Assembly: GCF_000715075.1 (NCBI RefSeq)
Contig: NC_134089.1
Coordinates: forward strand, 66,570,697 to 66,634,696
Direction: 5' to 3'
Length of the DNA stretch: 64,000 bases
Source: Nicotiana tabacum
Taxonomy: Eukaryota; Streptophyta; Magnoliopsida; Solanales; Solanaceae
Position 1 is the stretch's first letter. Each line of letters opens with the position of its first letter. The notes under the pieces were generated by a model. That model was not told where the DNA came from. It saw only the letters and a program-made list of their open reading frames with translations, and searched no databases. The position numbers were made by a program, and so were the translations under genes. Of the stretch, positions 55,724-64,000 are shown piece by piece.

Positions 55724-56934
55724 ATGTCTAACTCAGTAAATGCACATGAAAACAACGGTCCTGAGGACCATGGAGAGAATGGTGTAGTTGTCCCAGGCAT
55801 CTGTGTACCACTATGAAACCCTGAGGATGCACCAAAGCCAATCCTCGTGGATGTGGTTTCACGCAATACCCAACACATTGATATAAGCTCCCACACTAAC
55901 AGGAGTATAAGCCAAGAAAACCAACAAGAAGATCAGAAAACTCCAACTGGGGAGGAACGAGAGGTTAGCCTTCACGTCATTTTTGAAATGTTGCAGGCAC
56001 AACAGCTGGCAATTGCACAACTGCAAAGTTACTAAAAAACTCCAAGCACAGCAGCACCGGAAACGGCCTCTCAAGCCGAACAGGTGCCGAAAAAATCGAG
56101 CAACAATGGATCAGCAACCGACCCCGCTATTATGAAGGTGCTCGAGGACCTCACAAAGAGGATTGAATTAGGCGAAAAGAAGATAGAAGATAATGATAAA
56201 AAGGTGGAGACCTACAATTAAAGGGCCGATCAAATCCCGGACGCACCCCCGATCCTGAAGGGTGTTGGTTCAAAAAAATTCGTACAAAAGCCATTCCCAT
56301 CAAGTGTGGCTCCGAAGCCCATCCCGAAGAAATTTAGAATGCCCGATCTCCCGAAATACAACGGAACCTCAGATCCCAAGGAGCACGTCACTGCTTACAC
56401 TTGTGCTGTAAAGGAAAATAATCGGAAGGACGACGAAATTGAATCTGTCCTGTTGAAGAAATTCAGGGAAACACTTTCAAAAGGGGCCATGATGTGGTAT
56501 CATAACCTATCCCCGAATTTGATAGACTCATTCGCCATGTTGGCAGATTCTTTTATAAAGGCACATGTCAGTGCCATCAAGGTCGCTACAAGGAAGTCTG
56601 ACGTCTTCAAAATCAAATAGAGAGAAAACGAGATGTTGTGGGAGTTTGTATCTCGCTTCAAATGGAGCGAATAGAGTTACCACTAGTCTCCGATGACTGG
56701 GCAGTGTAGGACTTCACCCAAGGTTTGAATGAACGAAACTTGGTAGCTTCGAAGCAGCTAAAGCAGAACTTGGTTGAATATCCCGCCTTGACTTGGGCGG
56801 ATGTCCACAACCAATATCAATCAAAGATTAGGGTTGAGGACAACCAACTAGGAGCCCCCTCTGGCTCAGTATATCCTAGCAGGCTCCTGGTAAAGGAGCC
56901 AAAGCCAATCAAGGAAATGTAACAACCATACACT
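55724..56934 (+). pseudogene. Gag of the Tat-like element, broken
   Basis: The start is MSNSVNAHENNG at 55724, with a stop at 55814 and two more at 56033 and about 56218, in one frame. The coiled segment LEDLTKRIELGEKKIEDNDK precedes the capsid core: RMPDLPKYNGTSDPKEHVTA, LKKFRETLSKGAMMWYHNLS, DSFAMLADSFIKAHVSAIKV. A TAG at 56618 (probably from CAG) and a frameshift near 56660 follow. The rest (LKQNLVEYPALTWADVHN, YQSKIRVEDNQLGAPSGSVY) is in another phase. The family is Retrotrans_gag, which forms the particle around the RNA. Confidence 0.88.
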
Positions 56935-57051
56935 GAAGATCGAAGAAACGCCCCAAGGCGTAACATACCCCAAAACGACTGAAGGGCAGATCAAGGTCAG
57001 AATCCTCGGGGACTCGTAAGCAGAGCCGGATTCGACAGATACACAGGGCCG

Positions 57052-58031
57052 ATGGAGGCACCCCGGTTATTTGAGTACAACTTCAACGTTGATGTTTCGG
57101 ACATCGTATCAGCCGTAAGTAAAATTAAAGACACTTGGTGGCCAAAACCCATACTATCAAAGCCGTCGCAAAGAAATCCTAACCTGATGTGCGAATTTCA
57201 TGGCACACACAATCATAGGACCGAAGATTGCAGACAGCTCCGAGAAGAAGTAGCCCGACTACTTAACAAAGGTCACTTCCGAGAATTCCTCAGCGACGGA
57301 GCCAAAAATCAATTTCGGGAAAGAGAAACAAATAGGAAAAATGAAACAGAAGTGCCACAACATATCATCCACATGATCGTTAGAGGAATCGACATCCCAC
57401 AGGAACTCATTATCAAAAGAACAAAAATATCCATCACCAGGGAAAAGCAAACTCGAGGTTACATACCTGATGATGCTCTCACATTCAGCGAAGAAGACAT
57501 CGAGACCCTGTCTCAGCCTCATAAAGATGCATTGGTAATTTATTTTCTTGAGAATACATTTCAAATTAAACATGTACTTGTGGATCCAGGTAGCTCGGCC
57601 AATATTATCAGGTCGAGGATGGTAGAGCAGCTCAGATTGCTCAACCAGATCCTTCCCGCTTCTTGAGTCCTTAATGAATTCAACATGGCGAGCGAGACAA
57701 CAAAAGGGGAAATTACCCTCCCGGTCAACGTGGCCGGCACAACCCAAAATGTCAAGTTTCATGTCATCGAAGGAGACATGAGATACAATGCCTTGCTCGG
57801 AAGGCCATGGATACACTGCATGAGAGCAGTACCATCAACCCTTCATCAAATGATGATGTTTCCAACAAAGGACGGGATAAAAATGGTATACAGGGAACAG
57901 CATGCAGCAAGAGTGATGTTCGCAGTGCACGATGTGGCACCGGCATCAGCACCTTCAACATCGAAGGAGCCAAAGGATAGGCAAACAACGAAGTAGCAAT
58001 TGCAAGCTGCATTCTCGGCTGCATCCAAGTA
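57052..58031 (+). pseudogene. Gag C-terminus and aspartic protease of the Tat-like element
   Basis: The frame from 57052 has CEFHGTHNHRTEDCRQLREE, a CX2HX4HX4C-like finger, at about residue 48-70. It then has the protease with VDPGSSANI (Asp codon near 57583). The same frame, after a TGA at 57664, reads TLPVNVAGTTQNVKFHVIEG and YNALLGRPWIH, the flap and second conserved block of plant gypsy proteases. It ends at a TAG (57994) with decayed sequence to about 58031. No RT follows. Confidence 0.88.
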
Positions 58032-58679
58032 AATAAGCAAAGGATCGTACTGCGTCCCCGGAGAGAACTATTGAAGCATATCGAGGCTCGAGCACCATCA
58101 CAACTAAGGTATGACCGTCTCCCTTTTTTATTTATGTCTTACACTAACCTTTCTGCAGGTATCTGGTTAAGAATAATCGAAGCACACCTTCCAGCTCGAA
58201 GACCATAGGTTTTAAAGAATGCATTGCACTTTTTTCCTTCGATTGGATTTTAACCCAAGAAGGGTTTTACCAGCAAGGTTTTTAACGAGGCAACATCAAT
58301 ATGCTACCTAAGGAGAACTTAACAAGTATTCAAGGCTTCTCTTCGACCAACCTCGAATACTGGGGGGCATCCCCCCCGGAGATCATCTCCCCGAAAAAAT
58401 CAAGATGAGCCAAAGAGAGGCCCAGTAGAAAAATGATGTATCGGGCCAAACGGTCGAAAGAACCGTGTCCACATAGAATAATCAAACCCCCAACGGTGAA
58501 AACTATGTATACTTGTACCAAGTAATCAAGGAATATTTTTTGATTTTTGACATCAAAACACTTTGTGCTTCAAAGAAGTTTGTTATTTCCACAAGAAGCA
58601 GTTCTAGGTCCAGAAATTTCCCGAACTCTCGGGAACTAACGTCAAAAACTCGAAGCCATAAGACCTCCGGGTTGGAAAA

Positions 58680-59140
58680 TTCGAGCTCATAAGCCCTCAA
58701 TGAGGCAACATCAAGTTTACAAAGAATGGCTCCAAAGCCAAAAACTTTCAATGTCTCGGGGACTGTCGCTGACTGTCACCCCATTGAGCTACCAAAACCT
58801 CAAGGCCATAAGACCCCAAGCGAGAAACCTCGAGCCTGAAAGCCCTCCATGTGGCAAAACTAGAAAGTGTAAGACCTCCATGAGGCAACCTCGAGCTCAT
58901 AAGGCCTCCGTAAGGCAATACCAAAACTGTAAGACCTCAAGCAATGCATGAATTATACTTTTGCCAAGTAACAAACCTATAAGACCTCGAGCGAGGCTTG
59001 AATTATACTTGTACCAAGTAACCTATCTGTAAGACCTCAAGTAAGGCATGTTCAAATTTATAATACCTTACAAAAGGCATAATCTTGATCTTAAAGTCAA
59101 GGCTATATATTCGAACTTGTAAGACCCCTAAAAAGGCATA
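58680..59140 (+). repeat. Irregular tandem array of CCTC/GAGG hairpins
   Basis: Units resemble TAAGACCTC-loop-GAGGCA, often followed by TTATACTTGTACCAAGTA. Perfect small hairpins include CCTC-AAT-GAGG (58695-58705), CCTC-CAT-GAGG (58875-58885), GCCT/AGGC (58904-58916), CCTC/GAGG (58985-58996) and CCTT/AAGG (59066-59077). Confidence 0.7.
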
Positions 59141-59527
59141 CCCTCGATATGAACGCCGAGGCTACCTCACTTGGGGACTAAAAGGCTATGGCCAAACATA
59201 ATGACTATAGTCATAAGGCTCCGGCCAAACTAATGCGACTCGGGGACGCCCGACCATCGCCATAAAATCACAAGCCTTCAAATACTTTGAAAATACTTCA
59301 AAAAGAACTGGTTAACCAGGCTAACCTCAGCATAAGCAAAAGAGCTTCGATCATATCAGCTCCAAATAATAAGAAGGCTTCGAGACAATTCAGCCATCGA
59401 GTGAAACCTCCCGATGTGCTCATTTATCGTTAAATAATGGCTCACAATCGAGGTCCTTATCGAACCGACGAAGAGTCGGATGAACACAAAAATTTCAAAT
59501 AGTCTTTAATGAGGGAAAAATAAAGCC

Positions 59528-59740
59528 TATATTAGAGGTCGTACCGACCCAACGCATAAGAGCCTAAGCACCAGCTTATATTAGAGGTCGTACCGACCCA
59601 ACGCATAAGAGCCGAAGCGCCAGTCTATACTAAAGGTCGTACTGACCCAACGCGTAAGAGCCTAAGTGCCAGCCATATTAGAGGTCTTGCCGACCCAACG
59701 CATAAGATCTAAAGAGCCAGCTTTCAAAAAACTTAAGGGT
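59528..59740 (+). repeat. Four-copy tandem repeat of about 50 bp
   Basis: The unit contains TTAGAGGTCGTACCGACCC, AACGCATAAGAGCC and AAGCACCAGC. The hairpin GGTCG-TAC-CGACC is perfect in the first two copies and weaker in the last two. Confidence 0.9.
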
Positions 59741-60073
59741 CAATGAGCCCGAGTCAGAACCGACTCGAAGACTGAACCCAAAACAGTTAACTAAAAAGCA
59801 CCTAAGGGCAAATGCGTAAGAGCCTATGGGCCACCCTAGCAAGCCTCAAGGCCGATTTGTAAACCTAAGGGTTTTTACCTCGAAGGCCAATTCATCTGGC
59901 TAATCATCGACAAACGTCAAAACTGAAGACAAAGAAAGACGTACACAAGCAAAGAAAAATTCATGAAGGGGAAAACCGAAAGGCTTCTTTTTATATGTAT
60001 ATGTGAAAAAAATACAAAGCTTCATTTACTATGTTCTCTAAGAGCATTATACACAAAATCAGAAAGGAAAGGC

Positions 60074-60446
60074 CTAGGCTACGTTCCCCTCGGGGACTGC
60101 GGCCCCGTCGGACTGTTCCTCATTATCTTCGGCATCGGATGCGAGGAACTTGTCATCGTATTCATCTGCCATAGCCTGCTCTATCTCTTCCGAGAGATCA
60201 AAGCCCCTAGCTGGATCTCCTCAAGGTCCCTCCCCCTCCCCCCCCCCCCCCGGGATTTTCACCGAACATATTCATTGCTTCTGTTCTCCCGATCGAAAGC
60301 CCCTCTCAACTCAGCTCGAGCGTCGATAACATCTTTTAAATAGACGGCCACTTTCTTATCAGCCTTAGCTTGAATCTCTTCAGCTTCAGCCCGGGCGTCC
60401 ACAACCTTGACCTTCATCTTCAAAAGGTCAAACTCAAGCCGGTCCT
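60074..60446 (-). pseudogene. Antisense ORF remnant of the Tat-like element (coiled-coil type)
   Basis: On the minus strand the first part reads LEFDLLKMKVKVVDARAEAE then EEIQAKADKKVAVYLKDVID, Glu/Lys/Ala-rich and coiled-coil-like, and stops at TGA near 60260. After a run of 14 C on the plus strand (60238-60251) a second part reads ARGFDLSEEIEQAMADEYDD and ends in an acidic tail (ASDAEDNEEQSDG) at a TAG (60074-60076). It resembles the C-terminus of the extra antisense ORF known in Tat-type plant elements. Its N-terminus is missing beyond 60446. Confidence 0.7.
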
Positions 60447-61208
60447 AACAAAATAAGCATATAGCCTAAACAAGATTTCTAACATGGATTACCGCTCAAT
60501 TTCTCTAACATGTGGAGATTACATGAATAACAACAAGATTGGGTAACTACATAGTTCCACAGAAACAACTGAGTCATAATTACTACGGTGCAAGCCCACA
60601 CGCCCTCCACCTAGCATGTGCATCACCTCAACATCAACTACATAACACGTAGTTCGGGGATTCATACCCTCAGTATCAAGTTTAGAAGTGTTACTTACCT
60701 CAAAAATCACACAAATCCCTACTCCAACAAGCCCTAATTGCCTCGCAAATCGGCCTCTGAATGACTCGAATCTAGCCACAAGCAACTTAATACAATCAAT
60801 AAAAACTATAGGAGTTAATTCCATTCGATAAAGCTAAGTTCTTTAATCAAAGCCAAAAAATCCAAAAAGTCAACCCCGGGCCCACGTATCTGAATCCAAC
60901 AAAATTTAAAAAATCCGAACACACATTTATTAAAGAGGTCAACCATACCAAAATTACTCAATTTTGATCTCCACTCGACCTTCAAATCCTCAAATTATGG
61001 TCTATGAAGTTTCACAATTTTTCCCCAATTTTTCCAACCCAAAACACTAATTAAATGGTAAAAACAATGATAGATTCATGTATAACAACCAAAACCGAAT
61101 TAGAATCACTTACCCCAATCAACTCCTTGACAATACCTTCAAGAATCTCCCAAATCTGAGGTCACTAGCTCAAAATACAAAAAATGGGTTCAAACTCTCG
61201 ATTTGAAA

Positions 61209-61216
61209 TTTTTATA
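61209..61216 (-). promoter_or_regulatory. Putative LTR TATA box
   Basis: TATAAAAA on the minus strand, beside the word array at 61240-61580. Confidence 0.5.
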
Positions 61217-61239
61217 GCTGCTGCCCAGAGATTTCTCTT

Positions 61240-61580
61240 CGCAATCAGGGAAAGTCCCTCGCAATCGCGAAGAACAAAAGAATGCTTCCCTAAAAAATGA
61301 CCTTCACGAGCGTGGAACTCCAGCCGCGAATGCGATGATTAGGGACTCGAAGCTACGCGATCATGTACCTCCTCACACGATCGCGAAGAACAAACGTGTG
61401 GCTTCCAAGCCACCCCTTACTGCTTCACTAACGCAGTACAACCCTCGCGTTCGCGTAGTAACACTGACCAAAGCTTCGCGATCGCGGTCAAACTCTTGCG
61501 AATGCATAGAAAACTTTCACCAGTCGCCTAAAATAGACTTCTCGATCGCGAACCTTCCCACGCGATCGCGAATAAGAAAA
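61240..61580 (-). repeat. TTCGCGATCGCGA word array in LTR U3
   Basis: CGCGATCGCGAA and CTTCGCGATCGCGG variants recur, with CGATCG palindromes. It is a third word type at the same LTR position. Confidence 0.7.
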
Positions 61581-62275
61581 TCGAACCTGAACATCAGCAA
61601 TCCTATAAAGTCTAAAATGAAGCCGAACTTGATCCAAATCATACCCGAGGCCCCCGAGGCCCCATCCGAACATACCAAAAAGTCCTAAAATACGATACGA
61701 ACTTAGTGGAAGCCTCAAATCACATAAAACAACATCAAAAAACATGAATCTCACTTCAATTCCCGCCTAATGATCTAATGGATTTCCAACTTCTACAATC
61801 GATGTCGAAACCTATCAAACCAACTCTGGTTGACCTCAAATTTTTCATACAAATCATAAATGACACAACGGACCTATTCCAACTTCCAGAACCAATATCT
61901 GAGCTCGGTAATAACAAAGTCAACTCTCGGTCAAACTTCTCAACTTTTCAAACTTCTATTTTTCCAACTTTCGCCAATTCAAGCCAAAATGACCTACAGA
62001 CCTTCAAATCAATATACCGGACACACTCCTAAGTCTAAAATCACCATACGAAGCTATCGGAACCATCAAAACTCCATTCCGGTGTCATTTACACATAAGC
62101 CAATATCTAGTCAACTCTTTCAACTTAAGCTTCTACCCTTGGGACTAAGTGTCCCAACTCATTCCGAAATATCCCCGAAACTAAACCTACCCTGACAAGT
62201 CAAATAACAACAAATGAACATGATAAATGAGGGAGTGGGGGTATAATACTCAAAACGACTGGTCGGGTTGTTAGA

Positions 62276-64000
62276 GGCTATGACAATCATATAACTCAAT
62301 TTATCACAACAACTCAATAAACTATTCAACATGTTCTAGCTTAATAACATTATTATCATGAGTTAATTAGGCCATAAAAACCATCCAAATCATGGAGCAA
62401 ATAGGGAAAGTATATCACTAGGATCTATAATAAAGCTCGACATGGAAAAGTAGCCCTCATGTAAACTCAACAATTCATAACCCTAGGCATGCTCCTAAAT
62501 AATGAATATAAATTATCATGTAGTCATAAAATCAATTTGAACATGAATAGCAACTTCACATAATCCAATAAAGCCCAATTTAAGTCAAGAAATATCGGAT
62601 ATATTCCAAAACCTAGATACACATATATGCTTATCATCTCGTATATACATGGCTCTTAAATCATGAATCAAGTATCAATTATGTCGCCTATTATTTTCTC
62701 TTACGAGCATAGACAAGAAACTTACCACCGTCTAGCAACCTCAAATCAAGCAAAAATCTCCTAACCGTCCAAATTCAATTCCAAATGACCCAAATCTAGT
62801 CAAAAATAACCCAATAGCATCAAATAAAGCAATAAGAAAAAATCCCAACCAATAAAACTTCGATCTTCACATAAATCCCAAAAGTTAACAAAAGTCAACC
62901 CCTACTCATACGAGCAAAACCCAAGTCAAGGGGTAGATCCCGACAATCATAACCTCGCGAGTCCAAATATGTTAATAGAATTCAAATCCAAGTCCAAGTC
63001 GACCTTCAAATCCCCAAAATATACCCTCTTAAGTTGTAGACAAAAAATCCAAACTTTCCTTTAAAAATCCATATTTGAGGTGTAGAAATCCATGAGGAGT
63101 TAAGATATAAAGTCAAGTCCAAGTGAAAATTGCTTACCTCTAAAGTAATAATGAATTTTCTCTCCAAAATCTCCACCTCTCGAAGTCTAATGTTCAAAAT
63201 ATGAGAGAATGAGTGAAATCCTATGACATTAAATACTCTACCCTATTATACCCTTCGCGAATGTGGCCACTGCCTTGTTTTTACGAAGCACACACTGCCT
63301 CTGCCCAGAAATCCTCACACAAAGGCCAGCAGCATCTCCTCTACGCGAATGCAATCCACTCCCTCGCAAATGCGAAACTCTCCTTCCAGCTCAGCTCCTT
63401 CTTCGTGAACGCGGCTTCCCTTCAGCGAATACGAAGCACAACAACCCCCAGCCCATTAATCCTTCACCATGAACATTGTACTACCACTACCAGCGTGATG
63501 AACACCAGACACTACCAAAAACTTGTTGCCTCAAATTCATGGAAATGGTTCGCGACCACCCGGAAACACACCCGAGCCCCCATCCCCCGAGACCCCATCC
63601 AGTCACACCAACAAGTCCCAATACCTTTTGCGAACTTTTTAAAATGATCAAAACATCACGACTAACATCAAAAACAAGAGTCGACGATCAAAACACATGT
63701 TAAGCTTCTATTAAGTTCATCAAATTCCAAACTTTGAACCAAGCGTCTGATTCAAGCCTAACCAATCCGGATTACATCCAAACTTTGCACACAAGTCCCA
63801 AATGAAAAAATAAACCAATTCCAACTTTTGGAACAACAATATGAATCTGATAGCCTCAAAGTCAACCCTTGGTCAAACTCAAGAACTCTCAAAACCTCCA
63901 AATTGCCAAATTTCGACAAAACATCCTAGGAACCTCCAAATCCAATTACGAACATATGTTGAATTCCAAAATCACAATACAAATGTATTGGAACCCTCAA
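62276..64000 (-). repeat. Another minus-strand LTR-like sequence, incomplete
   Basis: No coding domain is seen. From about 62640 it follows the plan of the other minus LTRs: TTACCACC blocks, AAAAGTCAACCCC, a TATA-like stretch (about 63240), a CpG word array (63247-63450), then CCAAATTTCGACAAAACATC-type sequence. It runs off the window. The left limit (62276-62640) is not assigned. Confidence 0.55.
63247..63450 (-). repeat. TTCGCGAATGCG word array
   Basis: CTTCGCGAATGTGG, CTACGCGAATGC, CTCGCAAATGCGAA and CTTCGTGAACGCGG recur beside a TATA-like stretch (TATTATACCC on the plus strand). Confidence 0.6.

Larger units (their letters stand above)
55229..60446 (+). mobile_element. Tat-like retrotransposon fragment with gag-protease, no RT
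   Basis: The order is an LTR 3' part (55229-55605), primer-binding site, gag (55724 on), protease (to about 58031), two hairpin-rich tandem arrays (58680-59140 and 59528-59740) and an antisense ORF remnant (60074-60446). No RT, RNase H or integrase is seen. An antisense ORF near the 3' end is known from Tat/Retand-type elements. The fragment is cut on the left by the chromovirus LTR end and on the right by a minus LTR. Whether the missing pol is a deletion or an original non-autonomous design cannot be told from one copy. Confidence 0.8.
60447..62275 (-). repeat. Gypsy LTR (minus), 3' part missing
   Basis: From about 60447 the sequence matches the LTR at 6237-7000 (for example CTAAACATGATTT, CACGCCC, CATCACCTCAAC and TTACTTACCTCAAA blocks). 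It runs through a TATA box and a GCGATCGCGAA word array, then the CATTCCGAAAT and GACTGGTCGGG end blocks, and stops near 62275 (GTTAGA for expected GTTACA). Its LTR 3' portion, with the cloverleaf-like block, is absent because the Tat-like fragment abuts it. Confidence 0.75.

Noticed and set aside
58109..58158. GTATGA...TTTCTGCAG as a possible intron in the Tat-like element
   Set aside because: The interval is only about 50 nt, shorter than normal plant introns, and the flanks do not restore a known domain.
63213..63703. Overlapping open frames near the right end
   Set aside because: They cover a CpG word array in an LTR-like sequence and have no domain. Similar arrays elsewhere also give chance frames.

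Overview
This window is plant nuclear DNA made almost entirely of transposable elements. I see no convincing host gene and no tRNA, rRNA or CRISPR feature. The source is very probably a Solanaceae genome, and a large one such as Nicotiana. The evidence is a TS-type tRNA-derived SINE at 5549-5763 and several subfamilies of a Ty3/gypsy chromovirus-like element with LTRs of about 2.8 kb that begin TGTRACGACC and end GTCGTGACA. Lineage names come from motif recognition, not from a database search.

Layout. 1-2237 is AT-rich non-coding DNA with a cluster of ATACC/GGTAT palindromes. 2238-4913 is a decayed Ty1/copia element on the minus strand, cut by a minus-strand gypsy LTR (4914-7170) that carries the TS SINE. 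A CACTA-like terminus starts at 7171. From about 8612 comes a chromovirus tandem on the plus strand: integrase end, LTR, RNase H-integrase-chromodomain, LTR. The last LTR starts at 13245 and does not finish until 55228, because about 39 kb of later insertions sit inside it.

The nest can be read from target-site duplications (TSDs). A Tat/Ogre-like, pol-less, gag-bearing element (15472-54604, TSD TTATG) entered that LTR. A minus-strand solo LTR (16793-33560, TSD CTTAT) entered its 5' LTR. Into the solo LTR went a full-length chromovirus, here called B (17413-28276, TSD AAAGT), and a second minus solo LTR (29011-31986, TSD ATTAC, left copy ATTAT). A second full-length chromovirus, C (39642-50405), entered the internal region of the Tat/Ogre-like element. 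Right of the nest lie a second Tat-like gag-protease element with arrays of tiny hairpins and a remnant antisense ORF (55229-60446), a minus LTR (about 60447-62275), and another LTR-like sequence running off the window.

All gag/pol regions are broken by stops and frameshifts. Most stops that can be checked against an intact copy in the window are CAG to TAG, which suggests deamination of methylated cytosines. B and C keep the full parts list (LTR, primer-binding site, gag with zinc knuckle, protease, RT, RNase H, integrase, chromodomain, polypurine tract) but are not coding-competent as read.

The least ordinary signal is non-coding. Different LTRs and internal regions carry small inverted-repeat words whose two arms change together: a cloverleaf-like block of about 53 nt shared by six LTRs, hairpins with a GAG loop, a four-copy dispersed hairpin module and an alternating A/B dimer minisatellite in the pol-less element, and CCTC/GAGG-type hairpin arrays in the Tat-like element. 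These are candidate structured RNA elements, or the product of palindrome-templated mutation during reverse transcription. They are described by eye and have not been folded or searched.
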